From contig CALRPU020000013.1 of assembly GCA_943370175.1 (NCBI GenBank), forward strand, positions 1-64,000: a stretch of DNA of 64,000 bases, written 5' to 3'. The translations under genes were made by a program, and so were the position numbers. Position 1 is the first letter of the stretch. Every line of letters starts with the position of its first letter. Source of the DNA: Ideonella_A intermedia_A (lineage in GTDB: Bacteria; Pseudomonadota; Gammaproteobacteria; Burkholderiales; Burkholderiaceae_C). Shown in pieces: positions 48,712 to 58,271 of the stretch. The notes under the pieces were generated by a model. It was given only the letters and a program-made list of their open reading frames with translations. It did not search any database and was not told the DNA's origin.

Positions 48712-49128
48712 CCCGGGTGGGGCCGCACGGTCGTGGCCTCAGGGTTTTCACGCCCCTGGGCGCTGAGGCCCGCGAATCGCCCTGGAACGGCCCTTGGCCG
48801 GGCTGTCAAGCAGAAAAGTTGAGGCCAAATGCGTCCGCGGCACTTGACTTATCCCCACGGGCCGTTCCACCCACGGTGGACCCGCCCGATGTTGCACCGC
48901 ACCGCGGCCCATTCCGCGGGCAGCGCTAAGTTGTTGATTTCATTGAAGCTTCCGAACTGCCGCTAAAGTGGGCAATGCAAGCGGAAGCCAGACGGATCAA
49001 GCAGTTAGCGACGCTGTTGGCAGTTTGCCCACAAAGTTATCCACAGATTGGGTGGACAGAGTCAAAACTGCTTGTGAATCAGCGACTTGGCGCCGATCTT
49101 TCAGGTCTTCGTGAGCTTTCCGGCCTAA
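48712..49128. other. 417-base gap between hemE and priA with DnaA-box-like sites
   Basis: No gene is seen here. The right half (48830-49128) is markedly less GC-rich than the surrounding genes. It contains a perfect DnaA box TTATCCACA (49037-49045), an 8/9 match TTATCCCCA (48849-48857), and two 7/9 matches: TTGCCCACA (49025-49033) and one on the minus strand (49073-49081). The priA promoter must also lie here; TTGATT (48934) and TTGAAG (48943) are possible -35 boxes without convincing -10 partners. Confidence 0.6.
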
Positions 49129-51381
49129 GTGACTTCCCGCGACATCACCGTGTCATCGCCCGACCCTGCGCCCGCCGCTGACGCGGTGCACCCGGTCGCG
49201 GTCGTGGTCGCCACGCCGCAGCACAGCGGCTTGGCCGGGCCGCTGGACTACCTGGCGACGTGGCCGCTCGCGCCTGGCACCCTGGTGCGCGTGCCGCTGG
49301 GAAAACGCGAGGTGACGGGCATCGTGTGGCCGGCCGCGGCCGCCAAGGCGCACCCCACCGATGCGGCCACACCCGACGCCACCGCCACCGCCACCGCCGA
49401 CATCGGCCCCGAGCCAGACCTGGTTGCCCGGGCGCTCAAGCCCATCCACGGCGCGTTGACGGGCTTGCCGCCCTTGACCGACACCTGGTGCCGTCTGGTC
49501 GCCTTCGCCGCGGCCTACTACCAGCGCGGCGTGGGCGAAGTGGCGCTGGCGGTGCTGCCACCGGAACTGCGCAAGCTGGACGACACGCAGTTGAAACGCC
49601 GCATCGCCAAGCTGAAGCCGTCGGCCGACCCCCTTTCGCCGGACCGCACACTGACCGACGTGCCGGCCCTGCCGGCCCTCAGCGACGAGCAAGCGGCGGC
49701 CTTGCAACACATCGCCGCGCCGCCCGCCGCCGAGCGGGCGGGCCCGCCCACCTGGCTGCTGCACGGCAGCACCGGCAGCGGCAAGACCGAGGTGTACCTG
49801 CGCGCCGCGGCCGACGCGCTGGCCCGCGGCCAGCAGGCCCTGGTGCTGGTGCCCGAGATCAACCTGACGCCGCAGCTCGAAGCGCGCTTCGCCGAGCGCT
49901 TTGCGGGCCGCCGCATCGTGTCGCTGCACAGCGGGCTCACGCCCGCGCAGCGCCTGCGCCATTGGCTGGCCGCCCACCTGGGGCTGGCCGACCTGGTGTT
50001 GGGCACGCGGCTGGCGGTGTTCGCGTCGATGCCGCGCCTGGGTCTGATCGTCGTCGACGAGGAACACGACCCCAGCTACAAGCAGCAGGAAGGCGCGCGT
50101 TACTCCGCCCGTGACCTGGCCGTCTACCGCGGCAAGCTGGACCGCGCGCCGGTGCTGCTCGGGTCGGCCACGCCGTCGCTGGAAAGCTGGCAGCGCGCCA
50201 ACGAGGGGCGCTACCGGCGCCTGGCGATGCCCGGCCGCATCGGCGGGGCGGCGCTGCCCACGGTGCGGCTGGTCGACCTGTCGCAGCTGCCGAAGACGCC
50301 GGGCGGCCAGGTGTTGTCGCCGGCCTTGCTGGCCGCGCTGCGCGACCGCCTGAACCGGGGCGAGCAGAGCCTGCTGTTCCTGAACCGGCGTGGCTACGCG
50401 CCGGTGTTGCAGTGCCACGACTGCGGCTGGCAAAGCGGCTGCCCGCACTGCAGCGCCTGGCGCGTCTTCCACAAGCTGGACCGCACGTTGCGATGTCACC
50501 ACTGCGGGCTGACCGAGCGCGTGCCGCGCGCCTGCCCCGATTGCGGCAACCTCGACATCGCCCCGGTGGGCCGCGGCACCGAGCGGCTGGAAGAGCAGCT
50601 CGCCGGGCTGCTGACGCGCCCGGACGGCAGCCCGGCGCGCATCGCCCGCATCGACGCCGACAGCACCCGCGGCCAGGGGGCCCTCGAATCTCGGCTCAAC
50701 GCGGTGCACGCGGGCGAGGTCGATGTGCTGGTCGGCACGCAGATGATCACCAAAGGCCACGACTTTCGCCGCATGACGCTGGTGGCGGCGGTGAACCCGG
50801 ACACGTCCTTGTTCAGCAGCGATTTCCGTGCGCCTGAGCGGCTGTTTGCCTTGCTGATGCAGGCCGCCGGCCGCGCTGGTCGCGACGCCGCCCAGGCCGC
50901 GCGCAGCGAGATGTGGGTGCAGACCTGGCACCCGCGCCACGCGCTTTACGCGGCCTTGCTGCGCCACGACTACGCCGCCTTTGCCGACAGTCAGCTGGCC
51001 GAGCGCCGGGTGGCCGCGCTGCCGCCGTTTTCGCACCTGGCGCTGCTGCGCGCCGAGGCCCGCACCGCCAGCGCCGCCGAGTCCTTCCTGCGCGCCGCGG
51101 CCGACGTGCTGACGCACCTGGCGTCCGCTGGCGACGCGTCCGCCCAGGCCGTGGCCGACGCCGTCGCCCAGGTCACGGTCTACCCGCCCGTGCCCATGGC
51201 GGTGGCCAAGGTGGCCGACGTCGAGCGGGTGCAGATGCTGGTCGAGTCCCCCTCGCGCGCGGTGCTGCAGCGCCTGCTCGCCCTGTGGCTGCCGGCGCTG
51301 CATGCCCTGCGCCGCGAACGCGCCGCGCCGCAGGAACGCATCCTCCGCTGGGCCGTCGACGTCGACCCGCTGGCCATCTGA
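49129..51381 (+). CDS. priA: Primosomal helicase PriA
   Basis: This ~750-residue superfamily 2 DNA helicase restarts stalled replication forks. In order it has a DNA-binding N-terminal domain, Walker A GSTGSGKTEVY (213-223), DEEH (310-313), a zinc-binding insert with paired CxxC motifs (CHDCGWQSGCPHC onward, ~429-471) and the helicase C-terminal lobe (TQMITKGHDFRRMTLV, AAGRAGRD). The start is a GTG at 49129; a second GTG at 49150 is possible. DnaA-box-like sites lie in its upstream gap. Confidence 0.95.
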   Translation: MTSRDITVSSPDPAPAADAVHPVAVVVATPQHSGLAGPLDYLATWPLAPGTLVRVPLGKREVTGIVWPAAAAKAHPTDAATPDATATATADIGPEPDLVARALKPIHGALTGLPPLTDTWCRLVAFAAAYYQRGVGEVALAVLPPELRKLDDTQLKRRIAKLKPSADPLSPDRTLTDVPALPALSDEQAAALQHIAAPPAAERAGPPTWLLHGSTGSGKTEVYLRAAADALARGQQALVLVPEINLTPQLEARFAERFAGRRIVSLHSGLTPAQRLRHWLAAHLGLADLVLGTRLAVFASMPRLGLIVVDEEHDPSYKQQEGARYSARDLAVYRGKLDRAPVLLGSATPSLESWQRANEGRYRRLAMPGRIGGAALPTVRLVDLSQLPKTPGGQVLSPALLAALRDRLNRGEQSLLFLNRRGYAPVLQCHDCGWQSGCPHCSAWRVFHKLDRTLRCHHCGLTERVPRACPDCGNLDIAPVGRGTERLEEQLAGLLTRPDGSPARIARIDADSTRGQGALESRLNAVHAGEVDVLVGTQMITKGHDFRRMTLVAAVNPDTSLFSSDFRAPERLFALLMQAAGRAGRDAAQAARSEMWVQTWHPRHALYAALLRHDYAAFADSQLAERRVAALPPFSHLALLRAEARTASAAESFLRAAADVLTHLASAGDASAQAVADAVAQVTVYPPVPMAVAKVADVERVQMLVESPSRAVLQRLLALWLPALHALRRERAAPQERILRWAVDVDPLAI

Positions 51382-51421
51382 GCCGGGCTTGGCCGTCAGG
51401 CCGTCGGGCGGGTGATCCCGC

Positions 51422-52612
51422 TCAGCTGTCCTCGCCGTCCGCCAGCGTCACCACTTGCTTGCGCGGCTTGCCGGCGCGCCACAGGCTCAGCGTCACCCGG
51501 TCGCCCGGCTGAAAGCGCTCCAGCGCGTTGAGCATGCCGTCGAAGCTGCCCACCGGTTCGTCGTTGATGGCCGTCAGCACGTCGCCCGGCGCGATGCTGC
51601 CGTCGCCGTTGCGGCTGAAGGCGACCACGCCGGCGCGCTCGGCCACGCTGCCCGGCGCCACCCGCAGCACCGCCACGCCGCTGGGCAGGCCCAGCGACCG
51701 GGCCCAGGCCTCGGGCGCCACCGTGATGCCCAGGTTGGGCCGCACCAGCCGCCCGTCGCGAATCAAGCGCGGCACGACGCGGTTGACCTCGTCCACCGGG
51801 ATGGCAAAGCCGATGCCCGCGCTCGCGCCCGAGGTGCTGAAGATGGCGGTGTTCACGCCAATCAAGCGCCCGGCCGAGTCCAGCAGCGGCCCGCCGGAGT
51901 TGCCGGGGTTGATGGCGGCGTCGGTCTGGATCGCGCCGCGGATCAGGCGGCGCGTCACGGATTCGATCTCGCGGTTCAGGGCGCTGACGATGCCCGTCGT
52001 CAGCGTCTGGTCCAGGCCAAAGGGGTTGCCGATGGCGTAGACCTTCTGCCCCACCTGCAGGTCGCGGCTGCTGCCCAGCGGCAGCGGCGGCAGCTTGGCC
52101 CGCGGCACGTTGATGCGCAGCACCGCCAGGTCGCGGTCTGGAAACGCGCCCACCAGCTCGGCGCGGTGGCTGGATTGGTCGGCCAGTGTGACGCGGGCCG
52201 CATTGGCGCCCTGGATCACGTGGAAGTTGGTGACGATGTGGCCGTTGTCGTCCCAAACGAAGCCCGTGCCCGTGCCGCGCGGCACCTGTTGCAGGTTCGG
52301 CGAAAACAGGTCGCGGCTGTAGGCCAGCGCGGTGATGTTCACCACCGACGGCGACGCTGCCTTGAACACCGTGATGTTGTTCAGCTCGTCGGGCGCCAGC
52401 GCGCCGCGCGGCGCCACGGGCCGCGGCTGGGCGCGGGCGTCATCGGCGCTGCGCTGGGCGGCAACCCAGGGCGAAGCGCAAGCGGCGCTCACGGCCAGCA
52501 GCACCGCCCACCAGCGCGTCGGCGCACGCCGTTGGACCGAGGCGGCGGGGGGGCGGGTCGCGGACTGTGGCTGGCGGCCGGACGGGATGGTGGCCAACGT
52601 TGGATGGGGCAT
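51422..52612 (-). CDS. HtrA/DegP-type serine protease with one PDZ domain
   Basis: This 396-residue protein has a membrane signal after a basic N-terminal region (WWAVLLAVSAACASPWVAAQ, ~34-53), so it is periplasmic or membrane-anchored. The trypsin-like domain carries the catalytic triad His131 (TNFHVIQ), Asp161 (DRDLAVL) and Ser239 (GNSGGPL). A single PDZ domain follows (~300-390), the DegS-like layout rather than the two-PDZ DegP layout. A role in envelope stress is likely from family. The ATG at 52612 was chosen. It overlaps no gene and is divergent from the chemoreceptor. Confidence 0.9.
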   Translation of the reverse strand: MPHPTLATIPSGRQPQSATRPPAASVQRRAPTRWWAVLLAVSAACASPWVAAQRSADDARAQPRPVAPRGALAPDELNNITVFKAASPSVVNITALAYSRDLFSPNLQQVPRGTGTGFVWDDNGHIVTNFHVIQGANAARVTLADQSSHRAELVGAFPDRDLAVLRINVPRAKLPPLPLGSSRDLQVGQKVYAIGNPFGLDQTLTTGIVSALNREIESVTRRLIRGAIQTDAAINPGNSGGPLLDSAGRLIGVNTAIFSTSGASAGIGFAIPVDEVNRVVPRLIRDGRLVRPNLGITVAPEAWARSLGLPSGVAVLRVAPGSVAERAGVVAFSRNGDGSIAPGDVLTAINDEPVGSFDGMLNALERFQPGDRVTLSLWRAGKPRKQVVTLADGEDS

Positions 52613-52815
52613 GTCGGGGGCACGGTGGCGGCAAACGGGTGCGGCCAAAACATGGTGGCGCCGCGCGGGCGCTTCAAGGGGTGGACGTCGCGGTGGTTCA
52701 AGTTGCGACCACAGATGCCGAAACCCGAATGAGGCCCACGCCCCAATCACGCCATCGCCGTGGCGGCCACCGCCGCCTCGGCCCTCGTCCAACCCAACCA
52801 AGTTCAGAGCCGTCC

Positions 52816-55218
52816 ATGCGCCACACATCGTTCCTGCTGCGCCCCGGCATGCAGTTGATGCGCCACCTGCGCGTGCCCGTCAAGATGGCCATCATGGCCC
52901 TGTGCCTGCTGGTGCCCCTGGCCTTGCTGGTGACCGTCACCTGGCGCACAGCGCAGGAGGACCTGCGCTTCACGACCAACGAGCTGGCCGGCACCGACGT
53001 CGGGCGCCGCCTGACGGTCCTGGTCGAGCAGGTGCAACTGCACCGGGGGCTCAGCAACCGCGCCCTGTCCGGCGACGCTTCGGCCGAGGCCCCGTTGTCG
53101 GCGACGCGCGTCAGTTTTGCAGCGGCATTGAAGTCCATGGACGATGGCGTGGAGGCCCACCCCGAGCTGGCCCTGCGCGATGCCTGGACGCCCTTGCGGG
53201 CCGTGCTGCAGCCCTTGTCCGAGGGCCGCCACAGCGCCCAGCGGCAGGAGGTGTTCAACGAGCACACCCAGGCGGTTGAGCGCCTGCGCCAGTTCCTGTT
53301 GTTGGCGGCCGAACAATCGGGCCTGTTGCTGGACCCGGAGGCGACCAGCTTCTTCATGATGGACATCGCCATCGAACGCCTGTTGCCGTGGAGCGAACTG
53401 CTGGCCGTGACCCGCGGGCAGGCCTCGGCGGTGATCGCGCGCGGCGACGTCAGCAACTTCGAGCGCGTGCAGATCCTGGGCCGCCTGGACGGGCTCGAGC
53501 GCCTGCACAGCGACATGCGCAGCAAGCTGGACGCCATCGGGCGCGCTGGCGGCGCGCCGCCGGCCGGTGCCGCGGCCGCCATCGACGCGAGCACTGCCTT
53601 TGCCAAGATGGTGCGAGCGCAGTTCACGGCCGATGCCATCGAAGGCGACCCGGCGCGCTTCTTTGATGCGGGCACCGCGGTGCTGAAAACCCTGGGCGAG
53701 TTGCGCACTGCCGTCTACGACGACCTGGCGCGTTTGCTGCAGGCGCGGCTGGACACCAAGCGCCGGCTGGTGATGGTGCAAGTGGCCGCGTCGGTCACCG
53801 GTGTGTCGGTGGTGCTGTACCTCGGCCTGTGTTTCTACCTGAGCTTCCGCGGCGCCTTGCGTGCCTTGTCCAGCGGTGTGCGCGAGGTGGCGGGTGGCAA
53901 CCTGTCGCACCGCATCGATGTGCGTGGCCGCGACGAACTGGCCGACATCGGCCGCATGCTGGAACAGATGAACGATCGCCTGTCGTCCATGGTGGCCGAG
54001 ATCCGAACCAGCGCCGTGCGCGTCGGCCAGGCCGGCCACCAGGTGGCCGCCAGCGGTGAGTCGCTGTCGCAGCGCACCGAGGAGCAGGCCGCGTCGCTGC
54101 GCCAGGCGGTGGTCACGGTGGGGCAGCTCAGCGCGGCGGTGGCCGCCAACGCCGACTCTGCCCAGGCGCTGGACCGCGTGACCGATGGCCTGCGCCAGCA
54201 AGCCGAGGCGGGCGGCGCGGCGATGCGCACCACGGTGTCCGCCATGGGGTCGCTGGAATCGAGTTCGAAGCGCGTGGGCGAGATCATCAGCGTGATCGAT
54301 GGCATCGCCTTCCAGACCAACATCCTGGCGCTGAACGCCGCGGTCGAGGCCGCGCGCGCAGGCGAGGCCGGCCGCGGCTTTGCCGTGGTGGCTGGTGAAG
54401 TGCGTCAGCTGGCGCAGCGCAGCAGCACGGCCGCCGGCGAGATCCGCACGCTGATTGGTCAGTCGACCGAGGCGGTGCAGGCCTCGGTCACGCGCATCGA
54501 AGGCGTCAGCCGCACCCTGGACACCGTGGTGGCCGGCGTGCAGGACGTGTCCACCCGGCTGCGTGGCATCGCCGCGGCCAGCGTCGAGCAAAGCACCGGC
54601 CTGCGCGAGATGTCGGCCAGCGTGGGCAACCTGGACGAGATCACCCGCCACAACGCGGGGATGGTCGAGGAGTCCGGCGCGGCGGCCCAGGAACTGGTCG
54701 ACCGCGCCCAGCGCCTGAGCGGTGCGGTGGCGTCCATCAAGTTGCGCCAAGGAAGCGCCGACGAGGCGCGCGACCTGGTGGACCGCGCCCGCGCGCTGGT
54801 GGCCAAGGCGGGCCTGCAGGCCGCGGCTCAGGTGTTCCGCGACCGCAGCCAGGGCTATGTCGACCGCGACCTGTACATCTGGGTGGTCGACCGCCAGGGC
54901 ACCTACCGGGTGCACGCCGCGAAGCCCGGCTCGGAGGGCAAGCGCGTGCACGAGCTGCCCGGCATCGACGGCGACCGCTTCGTGGCGGACGCCTTCGCCC
55001 GCGCCAAGCAGGGCGGCGGCTGGATCGAGTACGACATCCTGAACCTCGAGACCGGCAAGGTTCAGCCGAAGGCGTCCTACGTGGTGCCGGTGGACCGCGA
55101 CCTGGTGCTGGGCTGTGGCGTGTACCGCCACGTGGACCCCGGCGAGCCGGCGCCATCGGCGTCGGCCGCCCCCCGCGCGCTGCCGGCCGTCCCGGTGCCC
55201 CGCCCGGCCACCGCTTGA
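52816..55218 (+). CDS. Methyl-accepting chemotaxis protein with C-terminal Cache-like domain
   Basis: This 800-residue receptor has TM1 (~23-44), a periplasmic helical domain (~45-318) beginning like nitrate/nitrite-sensing (NIT) domains (VEQVQLHRGLSNRAL), TM2 (~320-343), HAMP (~344-396), and a signalling coiled coil with the conserved tip (IDGIAFQTNILALNAAVEAA near 495-514). After the coiled coil there is an extra globular domain (~651-770: VFRDRSQGYVDRDLYIWVVD, HAAKPGSEGKRV, GGGWIEYDI, LGCGVYR) resembling a single Cache sensor. No third membrane helix precedes it, so it should lie in the cytoplasm. The protein ends in a Pro/Ala-rich tail without a CheR-binding pentapeptide. Start chosen at the ATG before TM1. 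Confidence 0.92.
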   Translation: MRHTSFLLRPGMQLMRHLRVPVKMAIMALCLLVPLALLVTVTWRTAQEDLRFTTNELAGTDVGRRLTVLVEQVQLHRGLSNRALSGDASAEAPLSATRVSFAAALKSMDDGVEAHPELALRDAWTPLRAVLQPLSEGRHSAQRQEVFNEHTQAVERLRQFLLLAAEQSGLLLDPEATSFFMMDIAIERLLPWSELLAVTRGQASAVIARGDVSNFERVQILGRLDGLERLHSDMRSKLDAIGRAGGAPPAGAAAAIDASTAFAKMVRAQFTADAIEGDPARFFDAGTAVLKTLGELRTAVYDDLARLLQARLDTKRRLVMVQVAASVTGVSVVLYLGLCFYLSFRGALRALSSGVREVAGGNLSHRIDVRGRDELADIGRMLEQMNDRLSSMVAEIRTSAVRVGQAGHQVAASGESLSQRTEEQAASLRQAVVTVGQLSAAVAANADSAQALDRVTDGLRQQAEAGGAAMRTTVSAMGSLESSSKRVGEIISVIDGIAFQTNILALNAAVEAARAGEAGRGFAVVAGEVRQLAQRSSTAAGEIRTLIGQSTEAVQASVTRIEGVSRTLDTVVAGVQDVSTRLRGIAAASVEQSTGLREMSASVGNLDEITRHNAGMVEESGAAAQELVDRAQRLSGAVASIKLRQGSADEARDLVDRARALVAKAGLQAAAQVFRDRSQGYVDRDLYIWVVDRQGTYRVHAAKPGSEGKRVHELPGIDGDRFVADAFARAKQGGGWIEYDILNLETGKVQPKASYVVPVDRDLVLGCGVYRHVDPGEPAPSASAAPRALPAVPVPRPATA

Positions 55219-55261
55219 ACAAGCCTGGTGGCGGGCGCGTCCCGGCCCCGCCCGCAGTGCC

Positions 55262-56263
55262 TCACGCCAACAACGCCGCCAGCAGCGAAAAGCTGCCGAA
55301 TGACAGCACCGTGCTGGCCATGATGATGCGGGCCACGCGGCCGTTGTCGGCGCCGTAGCGCTCGGCCAGCAGCGAGACGTTGCTGGCGCTGGGCAGGGCC
55401 GCCATCAGCACCAGCACGGTCAGGCCAAAGGGCGACACCGCCAGGCCCGCCGCGTGGGCCACCACCCCAACGGCCAGCACCAGCAGCGGGTGCAGCAGCA
55501 GCTTCAGCAGGGCCACGGGCAGGAAATGCCGAACGGGGGTGCGTCTGTGGGTGTGCTGGCCCGCCCGCCACAGCACCGCTCCGATGGTGAACAGCGCCAC
55601 CGGCGTGGCGGCGTTGCCCAGCATGCGCACCACCTGCAGCAGCGGCTCGGGCAGCGCCACGCCGACCGCGGCGTAGGCGGCGCCCACGGCGATCGACCAA
55701 GGCAAGGGGTTGCCCATGGCCCCGCGCACCAGCCGCAGGGCACTGAGCCAGGGGCCCGGGCGGTCACCGTCGCTGTGAAAGGAAGCGTCGGGGTCGGCGT
55801 CGCGCTGCGACTGCGCCACGGCGATGCACAGCGTGCTGGTGATCACCAGGTCGATCAGCACCGTGACCATGCCCGGCCCGGCCGCCGCCGGACCCAGCAG
55901 CGCCACCAGCATCGGGATGCCCATGAACCCGGTGTTGGGAAAGGCCGCCACCAGCGCCCCGAAGGCCGCGTTGCGCAGGTCCACGCCCCCGTCGCCCGCG
56001 GACCGGGACCAGGTGGTGGCCATCGTGAACAGCACCATCAGCACGGCACTGACCAGGTAGACCGCGCCCAGCACCGGGTCGATCAACTGGGCAAACGGCT
56101 GGCTGGACCCGAAGCCGAACAGCATGCACGGCAGCGCGAAGAACAGCACAAAGGCGTTCAGGCCGGGAATGGCAGACTCGGGCAACACCCGCGCCCGGGC
56201 GGCGAGGTAGCCGCACAACACCAGGGCAAAGAAGGGCAACGTGACGGACAGGATCGCGGGCAT
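55262..56263 (-). CDS. AEC-family (auxin efflux carrier-like) transporter
   Basis: This 333-residue inner-membrane protein has about ten hydrophobic helices. Helices near PCMLFGFG, AFPNTGFMGIPML (~100-112) and LMAALPSASNVSLLAERYG near the C-terminus are typical of the AEC/membrane transport protein family. Bacterial members move organic acids such as malate or malonate; the substrate here is unknown. It is convergent with the chemoreceptor and divergent from sppA. Confidence 0.87.
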   Translation of the reverse strand: MPAILSVTLPFFALVLCGYLAARARVLPESAIPGLNAFVLFFALPCMLFGFGSSQPFAQLIDPVLGAVYLVSAVLMVLFTMATTWSRSAGDGGVDLRNAAFGALVAAFPNTGFMGIPMLVALLGPAAAGPGMVTVLIDLVITSTLCIAVAQSQRDADPDASFHSDGDRPGPWLSALRLVRGAMGNPLPWSIAVGAAYAAVGVALPEPLLQVVRMLGNAATPVALFTIGAVLWRAGQHTHRRTPVRHFLPVALLKLLLHPLLVLAVGVVAHAAGLAVSPFGLTVLVLMAALPSASNVSLLAERYGADNGRVARIIMASTVLSFGSFSLLAALLA

Positions 56264-56386
56264 GGGCCCTGCGAGTATCGCAAGCTGCGCCGCAGCGCCC
56301 CGCCGCGCCGCTCGGGCGCCGCGTCGTCGTAAGCTTCGGTCATGGGCCTCGGATCGGGGCCCTTCAAATTTCAAAGGCGGATCAAC

Positions 56387-58261
56387 ATGGCAACTTTCTC
56401 GCTGGGTGGCCTGGGGCGTGGCATCGCCCGCGTGTGGGGCTGGGTGGATGGCACACGCCGGTTGCTGTTCAACCTGCTGTTCATCGCCATCGTGGTGGCG
56501 GTGGTGGCCTCGTTCTGGCGCAGCGGCCCGCCGGCGTTGCAGGACAAGACGGCGCTGGTGCTGGGCCTGGCCGGGCCGCTGGTCGAGCAGCGCAGCGGCA
56601 GCGCGCGCGAAAGCGTGCTCGCCCAGGTCCAGGGCAACGAGTCCCCGCAGACCCAGCTGCGCGACCTGATCGCCGTGCTGGACGCCGCGGCCAAGGACCC
56701 CAAGATCACCCACGCCATCCTGTCGCTCGACGAGTTCCAAGGCGGCGGGCTGGCCGCGCTGCGCGAGGCGGCTGCCGCCTTGCAGCGCTTTCGCGCCAGC
56801 GGCAAGCCGCTGGTGGCGTGGGCGTCCACCTACGACCAGCGCCAGTACCTGCTGGCCGCGCAGGCCAACGAGGTGTGGCTGCACCCGATGGGCGCGGTCT
56901 ACATCGACGGCTTCGGGCGCTACCGCAATTACTACCGTGAGGCGCTGGACAAGCTGGGCGTGACGGCCAACCTGATCAAGGTCGGCACCTACAAGAGCGC
57001 GGCCGAACCCTACGTGGCCAACGGCCCATCCGAGGCGGCGGCCGAGGCCGACAAGTTTCTGATCAATGGGCTGTGGACCCAGTACACCGCCGACGTCGAG
57101 AAGGCCCGCGGCTGGCAACCCGGCACGCTGATGAAGGCCATCGACGCCCTGCCTGGCAGCCTGGTGGCGGTGGGCGGCGACGCGGGCAAGCTGGCGCTGG
57201 CCACCAAGCAGGTCGACGCCCTGATGACCCGCGACCAGATGCGCGAGCAGATGATCCAACGCGGCGCCCCGGACAACAGCGACCCCAAGCGCCCGACCTT
57301 CCAGCAGGTGTCGATGGCGCAATACCTGTCGCGGCTGAAGCCCGCGGCCACCGGCGACGGCGTGGGCGTGATCGTCGCCGCCGGCGAGATCAGCGACGGC
57401 AACGAGCCCGCTGGCCGAATTGGCGGCAAGTCGACCGCCGAGCTGGTGCGCCAGGCCCGCAACGACGAGCAGGTCAAGGCGGTGGTGTTGCGCGTGGACT
57501 CGCCCGGCGGCAGCGCCTTCGGCAGCGAACTCGTGCGCCGCGAGCTGGAGCTGACCCGCGCGGCCGGCAAGCCGGTGGTGGTGTCGATGGGCAGCGTGGC
57601 GGCCTCCGGCGGCTACTGGATTTCGATGGCGGCCGACGAGGTGATTGCCGACCCCGCCACCGTCACCGGCTCGATCGGCGTGTTCGCGCTGCTGCCGTCG
57701 GCCGACAAGGCGCTGGACAAGCTGGGCGTGCGCACCGCCGGCAGCCCCAGCACCTGGCTGGGCGGCGCGGGCGACGTGCGCCGGCCGATGGACCCGCGTT
57801 TCGCCGAGCTGATCCAGGCCTACGTCGGTCGCATCTACACCGACTTCACCACGCTGGCCGCCAAGGCCCGCAAGACGACGCCCGAGAAGATCAACGAGGT
57901 GGCGCAAGGCCGGGTGTGGACCGGCACCCAGGCGCTGGAGCGTGGCCTGATCGACCGCGTGGGCAGCTTCAGCGACGCGCTGAAAGCCGCGGCCACGCGC
58001 GCCAAGCTCGCCGAGGACGCGCCGGTGCGCTACATCGAGCGCGAGCCCAGCCGTTTCGAGCGCTTGAGCGCGTTGATTGGTGGCAGCGTGGCCCGCGTGC
58101 TGGCCGAGCAGTTCGACCTGGCCGTGGTCCCCGCGGGCTTGCCCGCCGGCGCGCTGACCGACGCCCGCCGCGAACTGGGCTGGCTGGCCGGGTTGGCCAC
58201 GCGCGAGGCCGGGGGCACGCCGTTCACGGCGGTGACCCACTGCCTGTGCGAAGCGCGGTGA
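56387..58261 (+). CDS. sppA: Signal peptide peptidase SppA, long form
   Basis: This 624-residue inner-membrane protein has one N-terminal helix (~26-45) and two tandem SppA domains, as in E. coli SppA (67 kDa form). The Ser/Lys dyad is split between the repeats: Lys203 in KVGTYKSAAEPY and Ser407 in GSVAASGGYW. It degrades signal peptides left in the membrane. An ATG at 56342 would add 15 residues; TAAGCT lies six bases before it, like the leaderless genes. The ATG at 56387, with AAGG upstream and the family start, is preferred. It is followed ten bases later by the Rep-type helicase. Confidence 0.93.
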   Translation: MATFSLGGLGRGIARVWGWVDGTRRLLFNLLFIAIVVAVVASFWRSGPPALQDKTALVLGLAGPLVEQRSGSARESVLAQVQGNESPQTQLRDLIAVLDAAAKDPKITHAILSLDEFQGGGLAALREAAAALQRFRASGKPLVAWASTYDQRQYLLAAQANEVWLHPMGAVYIDGFGRYRNYYREALDKLGVTANLIKVGTYKSAAEPYVANGPSEAAAEADKFLINGLWTQYTADVEKARGWQPGTLMKAIDALPGSLVAVGGDAGKLALATKQVDALMTRDQMREQMIQRGAPDNSDPKRPTFQQVSMAQYLSRLKPAATGDGVGVIVAAGEISDGNEPAGRIGGKSTAELVRQARNDEQVKAVVLRVDSPGGSAFGSELVRRELELTRAAGKPVVVSMGSVAASGGYWISMAADEVIADPATVTGSIGVFALLPSADKALDKLGVRTAGSPSTWLGGAGDVRRPMDPRFAELIQAYVGRIYTDFTTLAAKARKTTPEKINEVAQGRVWTGTQALERGLIDRVGSFSDALKAAATRAKLAEDAPVRYIEREPSRFERLSALIGGSVARVLAEQFDLAVVPAGLPAGALTDARRELGWLAGLATREAGGTPFTAVTHCLCEAR

Positions 58262-58271
58262 CCGCACCGGC

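Noticed and set aside
48736..48775. Inverted repeat after hemE as an intrinsic terminator
   Set aside because: GCCTCAG and CTGAGGC can pair, but the loop is long and no T run follows.
52567..52815. In-frame upstream extension of the chemoreceptor
   Set aside because: It overlaps the promoter region and start of the divergent protease; the ATG at 52816 directly precedes the first membrane helix.
52804..55131. 775-codon open frame antisense to the chemoreceptor
   Set aside because: It has the same antisense pattern, no motifs and no start signal, while the plus-strand chemoreceptor is unmistakable.
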